Shown here in pieces: positions 1 to 6,684 of a stretch of 8,562 bases of DNA. Source of the DNA: CAYTRP01 sp964625145. GTDB taxonomy: Bacteria; Sumerlaeota; Sumerlaeia; SLMS01; JAHLLQ01. Position numbers and translations under genes: made by a program. The stretch spans positions 1 through 8,562 of the forward strand of contig CAZVAQ010000150.1 of NCBI GenBank assembly GCA_964625145.1, in the 5' to 3' direction. Each line of letters opens with the position of its first letter. The first letter of the stretch is position 1. The notes below the pieces were generated by a model. That model was not told the origin of the DNA and searched no databases. It saw nothing but the letters and a program-made list of their open reading frames with translations.

Positions 1-84
1 GGCCGTGACTGTTGGTCACAAAGCTGGTGCGGGTCTTGCCCCTGCAAGTCGATGGCATGAATCCCAATCTGGAGGCCAAATAGT
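1..84. other. Short leader with no supportable gene
   Basis: This stretch precedes the receiver gene. All three plus frames contain stops within or just after it, and none gives a recognisable protein end. One frame closes at the TGA at 58-60 and another at the TAG at 81-83. An upstream gene may finish here, but its identity cannot be read from so few codons. The only functional element I can support is the GGAGG ribosome-binding site at 71-75. Confidence 0.5.
71..75 (+). promoter_or_regulatory. Ribosome-binding site of the receiver gene
   Basis: GGAGG lies 9 bases before the ATG at 85. It is a near-consensus Shine-Dalgarno core and fixes that ATG as the start of the receiver-domain gene. 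Confidence 0.75.
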
Positions 85-474
85 ATGCCACGCCGAAACG
101 TGTTGGTGATTGAGGACGACCCGGCCGTCGCAAGAGCCACCGAGCGCATGCTCGCGAGGAACGGCATCGGTGTCCGCCTCGCCGAAAGTGGCGAACAAGG
201 CGAAGACCTGCTCGCTGCGGAATCCGGCCTGTTTGATACCGTCCTGGTTGATTATTCGCTGCCAGGCGCCAATGGGCTGGAGGTCGTCAAGCGGCTTGCC
301 ACCTGTCACACCTCGCTGCGATTCGTGCTCATGAGCGGCCTCGACCCGGACTCACTTCCCGAGGAGGTCACCTCCGCCCAGTTCAGCGGCTTCCTGCAAA
401 AGCCCTTTATGATGAAGGAATTGTTCGCCGCGATTGACTTTACGGCACCCAATCGCACCTCTGCCCATTGCTAG
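85..474 (+). CDS. Single-domain response regulator (receiver domain)
   Basis: The 129-residue protein is one CheY-like receiver domain with no output domain. The expected landmarks are all present: an acidic cluster E10-D11-D12 after the first beta strand, the phosphoacceptor D56 in the motif LVDYSLPGANG, the switch residue S84 in LMSG, an aromatic residue F103 three before the invariant lysine, and K106 in QKPF. It should accept a phosphoryl group from a histidine kinase and act through protein contacts, as CheY, Spo0F and DivK types do. The length suits a free-standing domain. The ATG is chosen from the GGAGG site upstream. No kinase is visible; one may lie left of the window. The gene ends convergently on the downstream protease, sharing the CTAG at 471-474. 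Family assignment is firm, but the pathway is unknown. Confidence 0.93.
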   Translation: MPRRNVLVIEDDPAVARATERMLARNGIGVRLAESGEQGEDLLAAESGLFDTVLVDYSLPGANGLEVVKRLATCHTSLRFVLMSGLDPDSLPEEVTSAQFSGFLQKPFMMKELFAAIDFTAPNRTSAHC

Positions 475-2720
475 TAAATAGACAGCGATTCCACATTTGA
501 GACGACAGGCACGTCGTCACAAATTGTGCCACCTACCGGACTCAGTTCCAAGGTCCAGCGATCGATCCGGCCGGATTGCTGTCCGAGCAAGTTGAAGACG
601 CCAAAATCCCAGAACCCAAGAGCCGGCTCACCGATCAACTCCGACAGGGAACCCTCTGGCAGGAACTCCCCTGTATAGGGTGCTTTCCCTTGGGAAATCG
701 GGACAAGAGCCTCATCCGAAAGGGTCGTCCCCTGCAGGTCCGCTCCCACGAAGCCATTGTTCGAGAGCACGATCACCGTCCCGCTGGGTGATTGAAGGAA
801 GAAGATCAGGTCCTGCAATTGGGGATAGGTGACGTCAATGTTCGTCAGGCGAACGCGCGCAATCGTCATGTCATCGGCAACGGCGATACGCGCGAAACCG
901 ATGCCGCCTACGGGAATCGTGGAGCCCTGGGTCCAGTGGTATTCGACTGGCTCACCCAACCCCGGCCTGCCCGTGCGAAACGAGAAGCTGCTATCTGTCG
1001 GCCCCGCATCCGAATCGGTCAGGAAGCGCAGCTCGACCGGATCGCCGCACGCATGCGATGACGACACATCGATGACATATCCCTCCTCCCCAAACAGCGT
1101 CTCGCCCGGCGCGGCTGTTCCGTAAACTAGTGTCCCCGTGAGAACGCTGACGGTTGGGGTATCACTGACCAGCGTTCCAATCAAATTGGCTCCCTCACTG
1201 AAGCCCACGTTCCTGACGGGCACGCGCACGATCACGCCGCTCTCACCCGGATCCAATCGGCCGTTGCCATTGCCGGCCGAATCATCCAGTTGCGGCGCCA
1301 ACGTCTCCCACTGCGCATCCGGGGAACCGGGAGCCGTGGAAAGAGTCAACGCATAGCGCTGCACCTCGTGATTGTTGCTCGAGGAACGCACGCGGAGGAA
1401 ATACTCCCCAGCCCCGGGCACCATCGGATAGGAACCGGCCTCTGCATCGCCGATCGGGTAGTCATCGAATGTCGCGACAACCGTTTCACCATCCGCCAGC
1501 AAGAGATCAGCCGCCAGATCATTGCCCATCCGGCCGTTGACCGGGTTGACGATTCCATTCTGCGGCCCTGCAATGTACTCTGTCCCCACCGGTTCGATGC
1601 GATAGCGCAGCAGCGAAAAATCCGGCACCTCAAACCGGAAGTAATCCATCGCCTCTTCGTTCTCGATCGCCAGGTTCTCCACCACGATTGCCGGCGAGGT
1701 GTCTCCATCCGGCAGCATGCCCAGCGGGGTGGCTTCCGCGGCCGCGGAGTTGGTTTCCAACCAATCGCCATAGAAACGCTGGCCCGCGCGGATATCGTCC
1801 TCCTGCGGCCCGTCAAATGCCGTCGTCATCAGCGCTTCCATCAACTTGGTCTGGTTGAGCGGATCCACATGGCTAAACCCCAGGCCATGCCCATGTTCAT
1901 GCCGCACCGTGTTGCGCAGCGTCATGAAACCATCACCCAGATCCGTTGCCCACAACAGGATGTCCTCCGCATCCAGCGTCAAGTCGCCGCCAGTTCCGGG
2001 AGGAACCACATCTTCCATGTCATCTGGAAAGGGAAAGAAGTTGAACGCGAGGATCCCTCCCAGCGTGTCGATGGACTGCATCCCAATGCGAATGTCGCCT
2101 CGCAGGCCCAGTTCACCGGGTGCACCCTGCGGCGCGCCGTCGTCGGTGACTTCGACATAGTCGATGCCAAGGATTTCTCCCCAGTCGTCAAACGATTCAC
2201 GGATCAGGTTCACCCAAAAGGGGCGGCTGCCAAATCCCGAATCCATCGTCGCGAACAGGTTGCTCGGGACCATGGGGGCCTCATCCAGAAATATCGTGTA
2301 GAGCATCGTGCCATCCGGCACCAGACTCCATGTCAGCGTGATGCGCTGGCCCGGTACCGTGACGGGACCGTTCGTGGCGGTGCTCTCCCACAACTGGCCG
2401 CTCCATTCATAGCGATGACGGCCCAGCGCGGGGAGCGACTCCACAAACGAAAGGGCCTCGGCCGGCGACAGCTCCGAAGAAAGGCTGTAGGAAACACCAT
2501 TCCAGACCGTGCATTGGCCAAAGACCGTGGCCGGTCGCGGCGGAATGATAGATTGCAGGTATCCGGGATCCGGGGCGAGCTGCCGCAGCAGCCGCTGGCG
2601 CTCCATGGCGTCGAAATCGATCTCCGGCGCACCCCCGGCCATCAGCGGGGTCGCGGCAAGAAGGAGAAAAAGGAAGAAGCGGGAGGAGGGCATGGCGCCG
2701 TGGAGGGCATGAATTCTCAT
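471..2720 (-). CDS. Secreted matrixin-like metalloprotease with PPC, CARDB-like and P domains (downstream copy)
   Basis: Counting from the ATG at 2720 (749 residues), the protein begins with a signal peptide (about 1-31, hydrophobic RFFLFLLLAATPLMAGGA). A region with a lone cysteine (C70) follows, then a metalloprotease domain of about 115-320. Matrixin signs are RGDIRIGM, LAFNFFP, GGDLTLD, the zinc site HEHGHGLGFSH at 274-284 (ligands H274, H278, H284; catalytic E275), Met-turn M294, and EDDIRAGQRFYG. Next come a PPC-like beta domain (about 322-461), a CARDB-like region starting at DDSAGNGNGRLDPGE (about 479-585), a P/Homo B-like domain (about 600-727) and the tail ending VESLSIY. It probably degrades protein outside the cytoplasm; the substrate is unknown. 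The frame stays open to a TTG at 2777 that overlaps the upstream stop, but the signal peptide favours the ATG at 2720 or the one at 2693. It is a paralogue of the upstream gene and probably shares its transcript. Confidence 0.9.
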   Translation of the reverse strand: MRIHALHGAMPSSRFFLFLLLAATPLMAGGAPEIDFDAMERQRLLRQLAPDPGYLQSIIPPRPATVFGQCTVWNGVSYSLSSELSPAEALSFVESLPALGRHRYEWSGQLWESTATNGPVTVPGQRITLTWSLVPDGTMLYTIFLDEAPMVPSNLFATMDSGFGSRPFWVNLIRESFDDWGEILGIDYVEVTDDGAPQGAPGELGLRGDIRIGMQSIDTLGGILAFNFFPFPDDMEDVVPPGTGGDLTLDAEDILLWATDLGDGFMTLRNTVRHEHGHGLGFSHVDPLNQTKLMEALMTTAFDGPQEDDIRAGQRFYGDWLETNSAAAEATPLGMLPDGDTSPAIVVENLAIENEEAMDYFRFEVPDFSLLRYRIEPVGTEYIAGPQNGIVNPVNGRMGNDLAADLLLADGETVVATFDDYPIGDAEAGSYPMVPGAGEYFLRVRSSSNNHEVQRYALTLSTAPGSPDAQWETLAPQLDDSAGNGNGRLDPGESGVIVRVPVRNVGFSEGANLIGTLVSDTPTVSVLTGTLVYGTAAPGETLFGEEGYVIDVSSSHACGDPVELRFLTDSDAGPTDSSFSFRTGRPGLGEPVEYHWTQGSTIPVGGIGFARIAVADDMTIARVRLTNIDVTYPQLQDLIFFLQSPSGTVIVLSNNGFVGADLQGTTLSDEALVPISQGKAPYTGEFLPEGSLSELIGEPALGFWDFGVFNLLGQQSGRIDRWTLELSPVGGTICDDVPVVSNVESLSIY

Positions 2721-2765
2721 GCCCTCAGTCTGGTGCACGTTTTCCCCCGCGTCAAATCGGATCGG

Positions 2766-2788
2766 TTGGCGATTCAATAAATCGCCAA
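2766..2788 (-). repeat. Perfect 9-bp stem hairpin across the stop codon between the two protease genes
   Basis: TTGGCGATT and AATCGCCAA form a perfect inverted repeat around a 5-base loop. The upstream protease stop codon (2774-2776) lies at the loop edge. No T-run follows on the minus strand, so this is not a canonical intrinsic terminator. It could be an intercistronic stabilising or attenuating hairpin. The inverted repeat is directly visible; the function is inferred. Confidence 0.6.
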
Positions 2789-5008
2789 TGTCTCAAATAC
2801 TTCCACGGGAGGCAGGACCGGTGCTTCGCAGAACGCCTCCTCATAGATCGGCGCCAACTCCAAAGTCCACGAATCAATGACGGCGGCCGGTGCGCCAGTC
2901 TTGTGTAGGATTGACAGTCGCCATTCCCCCGCGGGCGGCGCACCAAACAACCCCGCAAAGGGATTCAATGGCCGGAACGTCCCCGTGTACGGCGCAAGAC
3001 CCGCTTGGATGGACTTGCCATTGTCCGCCAGTTCCGTATCCTTCAGGTACGAACCCCTGAAGCTGCCATCGCTCAGCACAATCTGTGACGCGTCTGGGGC
3101 GGTCAGCACCATCCGTTGGTTCTCCAGCCCGGAGCCGGTCACATTCAGGTTGGTGATGCGGATTGCTCCGACCGGGAAACTCGCGGGCACCTGGATGCTG
3201 GAAGTCTTCAGGTGTGGCAGCGGCCCGATGCCCGGCGCGGAGCTCGCATATCGCCGGAAAGGCCCAAGTCCGGTGATGCCCGTCTCAATCTCCAACTCCA
3301 GCTCCTGCGGCCGGTTGGGCACGTCCAGCTTCAACCGGAACGCGATGGGCTCACCGCAATCATGCTGCGACGAGACGCTGATCCGGTAGGGTTGGTCCTG
3401 ATTCGCGATCTCACCAGAATGCGCCAAACCGTAGTGAACTGTCGGATTGGTCACGGTCACTGTCGGCAGATCGGACTCCAATGTCGCATAGAACGGGGTA
3501 CCAAATGAAAATCCTTCGTTCAGCAGAGGAATCCAGATATCAACGTTGCGCTCGCCCGGATCCACCGTACCCGTGGCATTGCCGGTGCTGTCGTCCACGA
3601 TGACCGCTGTCTCGCGGTAAACCGCGTCGATCTCTCCCACGACACGCGAGACCACCATGCGGTAACGCTGCGATTGCCCGCTGACCCCCTTCGAGCGAAC
3701 GCGGAATGTGTACGACCCCGCGCCATCCATCAGGGGTGTGCGTGCCAGCTCCGTACCACCAGGCCCTTCCTTGTCCACTGTGTCCAGAATCAACGTGCCG
3801 TTCGCGTTCATCACGTCGATCGCCAGATCCAGCACCGCTCTCCCGTTTACAGTGCCGAAGGGACCAGTCACCGGCCCCTGGGAGTAAGTCGCACCAACCG
3901 GCTCGACTTCGACTTTCAGAATCGTGAACTCGGGGACGTTGAACGAAAAGTAATCGCGCGCCTGTGAGTGCTCCACGGCCAGCCCCGTATACACCAGCGG
4001 CGAGTCGAATGGCTCCGTTGGCAGGGGAGGAAGCGCCGTCGCCGTCGCGACGTCGTCGTTCGGCTCCAGCCGGTCACCATAAAGGGACTGGAACCCGCGG
4101 GTGTCATCCTCCTGAGGACCATCGAATGACGTCACCAAAAACGGCTCCATCAACTTGGTGGAGTTGATCGGTCCGACATGATCGAAGCCGAGGCCATGAC
4201 CATGCTCGTGCATGATGATATTGCGCAGATAGCGGTAGAAGTTTGATGGAGCCCCAATCAGGGAGATCAGCGTCGAGTTGAAGGTCATGTCGCCGCCGTA
4301 TCCCTCGTCGCTTTTCCCAAGGTCGGACACCCGATCCGGAATGAAGTTGTATGCCAACGGTCCATTTTCCGGCATGACAATCATACCGATACGAACGTCT
4401 CCGCGCACGCCGAGTCGGGCCACCGCCGGTTGACTTGCACCATCGTCGGAGACCTCCGCGTAGTTCACGCCGATCAGCTCACCGTACTCCTGGAAGGCGC
4501 GACGGAATTGGTCCTTCCAAAGCTGCTCGTTGCCAAATCGCGCGTTCATCACCGAATGCAGGTTGCTGGGCGAAGTGCCACCCGTGTAACTGTCGTAGAG
4601 CTGGGTTCCATCGGGGACAAAGCTCCACGTGAGGGTGATGCGCTCGCCCGGAACGCTGACGCGTCCGTCCGTCGCGGTCTTGATCCATGAATTGATGGGC
4701 TGATAACGCCGCTCCCGGGGGAGCTCCGGCAGCCCGTTGACGAACTGCGCTGCTTCCACCTGCGTCAGCATCCCCGGCATCATGTAATAGATGTTCCCCC
4801 AATTGACGCAGCGCGGCAGAGGGGGAGTGCCCGGTGGCAGAAACTCGGGCCGGGCGGTCAATTGCTCGATCAGCGCCATTCGCTCTTCGGCAACGGTCAT
4901 CTCATTCCATGAATCGGCCCGTCCTACTGAGGTACCCAATATGACAAGCACACAGGCAATCACACCCGGCCAATGGATCAGCCGCATCCTCTGCATGATC
5001 TCGCACAT
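2774..5008 (-). CDS. Secreted matrixin-like metalloprotease with PPC, CARDB-like and P domains (upstream copy)
   Basis: The 744-residue protein has a signal peptide (about 1-31, hydrophobic VIACVLVILGTSVGRA, probable cleavage before D32), an N-terminal region containing PLPRCVNW (C67), and a catalytic domain of about 115-312. The zinc site is HEHGHGLGFDH at 267-277 (ligands H267, H271, H277; catalytic E268), followed by Met-turn M287 in TKLMEPF and FDGPQEDDTRGFQSLYG. RGDVRIGM, LAYNFIP and GGDMTFN are matrixin (M10)-like landmarks. Then come a PPC-like domain (about 314-455), a CARDB-like region from DDSTGNATGTVDPGE (about 472-578), a P/Homo B-like domain (about 600-720, ending DSWTLEL) and the tail FETLAIY. 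It is probably an exported zinc endopeptidase. It is the first gene after the promoter at 5058-5085. The ATG at 5008 is chosen for the signal peptide and the AAGG about 10 bases before it; in-frame ATGs at residues 5 and 8 are alternatives. The substrate is unknown. Confidence 0.92.
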   Translation of the reverse strand: MCEIMQRMRLIHWPGVIACVLVILGTSVGRADSWNEMTVAEERMALIEQLTARPEFLPPGTPPLPRCVNWGNIYYMMPGMLTQVEAAQFVNGLPELPRERRYQPINSWIKTATDGRVSVPGERITLTWSFVPDGTQLYDSYTGGTSPSNLHSVMNARFGNEQLWKDQFRRAFQEYGELIGVNYAEVSDDGASQPAVARLGVRGDVRIGMIVMPENGPLAYNFIPDRVSDLGKSDEGYGGDMTFNSTLISLIGAPSNFYRYLRNIIMHEHGHGLGFDHVGPINSTKLMEPFLVTSFDGPQEDDTRGFQSLYGDRLEPNDDVATATALPPLPTEPFDSPLVYTGLAVEHSQARDYFSFNVPEFTILKVEVEPVGATYSQGPVTGPFGTVNGRAVLDLAIDVMNANGTLILDTVDKEGPGGTELARTPLMDGAGSYTFRVRSKGVSGQSQRYRMVVSRVVGEIDAVYRETAVIVDDSTGNATGTVDPGERNVDIWIPLLNEGFSFGTPFYATLESDLPTVTVTNPTVHYGLAHSGEIANQDQPYRISVSSQHDCGEPIAFRLKLDVPNRPQELELEIETGITGLGPFRRYASSAPGIGPLPHLKTSSIQVPASFPVGAIRITNLNVTGSGLENQRMVLTAPDASQIVLSDGSFRGSYLKDTELADNGKSIQAGLAPYTGTFRPLNPFAGLFGAPPAGEWRLSILHKTGAPAAVIDSWTLELAPIYEEAFCEAPVLPPVEVFETLAIY

Positions 5009-5034
5009 ATTCTACCAACCTTGTGATGTGATGG

Positions 5035-5059
5035 ATGAACGACAGCCTACTTGGTTCAT
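5035..5059. repeat. 6-bp inverted repeat around the predicted transcription start
   Basis: ATGAAC (5035-5040) and GTTCAT (5054-5059) are perfect inverted arms separated by 13 bases. The right arm touches the predicted -10 box of the protease promoter, and the predicted transcription start falls between the arms. This geometry would suit a second operator, but a 6-bp repeat of this kind can arise by chance. Confidence 0.3.
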
Positions 5060-5085
5060 TATCCTGACTTTGTCAGGCGAGTCAA
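5058..5085 (-). promoter_or_regulatory. Sigma70-like promoter for the protease pair
   Basis: On the minus strand, TTGACT (5085-5080) matches the -35 consensus at five of six positions. GATAAT (5063-5058) matches the -10 consensus at five of six. The spacer is 16 bases. The region is visibly more AT-rich than the flanking genes. Transcription would start near 5051, about 43 bases before the ATG at 5008. This is the only convincing promoter I see in the window. Confidence 0.65.
5063..5077. promoter_or_regulatory. Dyad operator candidate inside the promoter spacer
   Basis: CCTGAC-TTT-GTCAGG is a perfect 6-bp dyad with a 3-base centre, located between the -35 and -10 boxes of the protease promoter. 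Symmetric sites placed this way are typical for repressors that exclude RNA polymerase and for MerR-type activators. It lies 22 bases past the stop codon of the upstream glycosyltransferase gene, so a weak hairpin terminator is an alternative, but no T-run follows. The regulator is not identified. Confidence 0.45.
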
Positions 5086-5099
5086 CCCATTCGTGCATT

Positions 5100-6644
5100 T
5101 CACTCAAATTTCACAACATTGCGACGCCAAAGATGCCGAGGTGCCATTGGTGCGCCCGTCACTGGCTCCAGCAAATACGACCCGGCCAAGTCCGTATTCA
5201 TTTCCTCCACATAGTTATTCCGAATCAGTTCTGCCATACCCGTCGGCAACCATTCATTGTCCAATGGCAGATCCAGAATCAGCCAATCATACTCCGCGTT
5301 TGCGATCGGCCGAAGCGCTTCCACTGGCGGCCGGATTCCCGCCCACTCCGCCACGCGCACCATGTCCAGATTGTATCCCGCAGGATGCCCCACCCGCTGG
5401 CCAATCCATTGATGGTGCAGCACCAACACCGTCTCCCCCGACTCATGCCGGGTCTGGAGCCAGCTCTCGAGTCTCCCCATTTCGGCCCAAGTCTCCGCCG
5501 GCGGAATCTGCCCGAGGACCGAGTAAGTCCACTTTATCCCACCCCAAGGCTGCCAGATCTGAAGAGCCAGCATCGCGGCAAGTATGCCACCTACCATCCG
5601 TCGATTTGCGGCGCCGCGCAGTCTTGACATCGAGAGCGCAGCCAGCGAACCTGCGAGCAAGAAAAACAGCATCAGGTTATTGCGATAGCCGCCAAATTTG
5701 GCCAGCGCCGCCAACCCCGTCACCGCCGACAGCAGGAGGGCCCCCATCAAGATCCCCTCCGTGAAGTCCACAGGCGCCTTCCGGAAACGGCTCAGCCGCC
5801 ACGCGATGAAGCCCAGCGGTACGAGTGAAGGGGCAGCCAGCTCGCTCCACCAGCGGCCCCTCCAGACCGGCTCCCAATCCGAGGCATGGTTTCGCGGAGC
5901 CTCGAACGCCCAGAACAGGAACCAGTCGTTCCCAGTCCGTACCATGACCAGCAGCAGCGACGCTGCGGCCAGCAGGCTGGCGACCACAAGGAGCCTGCCC
6001 AGCTCAAATTGCCGCCACAGGATCACTCCCCACCCCAGCAAGGCGATAGGCCCCATGGATTGCTTGGCCAGCACCGCCAGACCCAGCAGGAACCACGCGG
6101 CGGCCGCTGCGGCGTCATGCGGCCTCTGGCAGGGGAGGAGTGCCAACCCCCAAACCACCAGCCCCACAGCCAGGCTGTCCACCCGGGCCAAATCGAACCA
6201 GAACCCAGACGGCGCGAACGAGGCCGCCGCCAACCCCAACGCCGCGCCCACCACGGCCGGGGACCGGGTCTCGCGCCAGGTCATCCAACCGATCCCCCCG
6301 GCCGCGGCAATCCACCCCGCCACCGAAATCGCCCGCCCCAGCCACAGCGCATTGCCATCCAGCAGCGCAATCGCTCCTCCCCAGAGCCAATAGTACAACG
6401 GCCCGTACATGTACGGAATCCACCCGGCGTCCGGGCGGGGATAGAGCGGCTCTCCCCGTGCAACCCGCAGGGCCATCTCCAGGCCATGCCCCTCGTTCCA
6501 CTCCAGCTCCATAGGCGCCGCGATCCGGGCGCCGACCACCAACGCCAGCGCGATGGCAAACGGGGCCATCAGCACGCACGGGAGCCACTCCAGCGCGCGA
6601 TCGAGCCAATTCTGCCTGATCCCGGTTGACCGCATCTGCTTCAT
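5100..6644 (-). CDS. Multi-pass membrane protein, GT-C/ArnT-like glycosyltransferase family
   Basis: Counting from the ATG at 6644 (514 residues), a first membrane segment (about 21-43) leads into a loop with acidic residues in the motif ELEWNEGHGLEMA (E48, E51) and then GEPLYPRPDAGWIPYMYGPLYYWLWG. This order resembles polyprenol-phosphate-sugar-dependent GT-C enzymes (PMT_2/GT39 or DUF2029 type), where an early acidic loop residue is catalytic. About nine or ten more hydrophobic segments follow up to about residue 365, with FDLARVD at 150-156. The last 145 or so residues look soluble, as in many GT-C proteins with a C-terminal periplasmic part. It probably transfers a sugar from a lipid carrier at the outer face of the inner membrane. 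Acceptor and donor are unknown. The frame continues to a GTG at 6707, but that would overlap the divergent gene. The protease promoter follows this gene. Confidence 0.75.
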   Translation of the reverse strand: MKQMRSTGIRQNWLDRALEWLPCVLMAPFAIALALVVGARIAAPMELEWNEGHGLEMALRVARGEPLYPRPDAGWIPYMYGPLYYWLWGGAIALLDGNALWLGRAISVAGWIAAAGGIGWMTWRETRSPAVVGAALGLAAASFAPSGFWFDLARVDSLAVGLVVWGLALLPCQRPHDAAAAAAWFLLGLAVLAKQSMGPIALLGWGVILWRQFELGRLLVVASLLAAASLLLVMVRTGNDWFLFWAFEAPRNHASDWEPVWRGRWWSELAAPSLVPLGFIAWRLSRFRKAPVDFTEGILMGALLLSAVTGLAALAKFGGYRNNLMLFFLLAGSLAALSMSRLRGAANRRMVGGILAAMLALQIWQPWGGIKWTYSVLGQIPPAETWAEMGRLESWLQTRHESGETVLVLHHQWIGQRVGHPAGYNLDMVRVAEWAGIRPPVEALRPIANAEYDWLILDLPLDNEWLPTGMAELIRNNYVEEMNTDLAGSYLLEPVTGAPMAPRHLWRRNVVKFE

Positions 6645-6652
6645 GGCAGATG
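6633..6652. repeat. 7-bp inverted repeat in the divergent start region
   Basis: CATCTGC (6633-6639) and GCAGATG (6646-6652) are perfect inverted arms around a 6-base loop. The loop contains CATG, which gives an ATG on each strand. The minus one is the preferred start of the glycosyltransferase-like gene. The repeat could be an operator for the divergent pair or an RNA hairpin that exposes or hides that start codon. Function is inferred only. Confidence 0.4.
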
Positions 6653-6684
6653 ACTCTCGCGTAACCAATTTGAAGCAGGTACGA

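Noticed and set aside
1..83. C-terminal end of a histidine kinase upstream of the receiver gene
   Set aside because: One frame weakly resembles a kinase end (LVRVLPL) but has an in-frame stop at 6-8, so it cannot be the tail of a long gene without a frameshift.
2721..2773. An independent promoter for the downstream protease (TTGACG on the minus strand)
   Set aside because: No acceptable -10 box follows at 16-18 bases, so cotranscription from the upstream promoter is simpler.
2720..2777. TTG at 2777 as the true start of the downstream protease
   Set aside because: It would put 19 polar residues before the natural signal-peptide start, has no ribosome-binding site of its own and lies in a hairpin. 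The ATG at 2720 or 2693 fits better.
1290..2780. A 496-codon open frame on the plus strand opposite the downstream protease
   Set aside because: It is antisense to a gene with clear catalytic motifs, is rich in Arg and His as expected of a shadow frame in GC-rich DNA, and shows no recognisable domain.
6626..6667. Plus-strand promoter for the DUF4870-like gene using TTGACC at 6626
   Set aside because: The expected -10 position does not resemble TATAAT; the real promoter could not be located.
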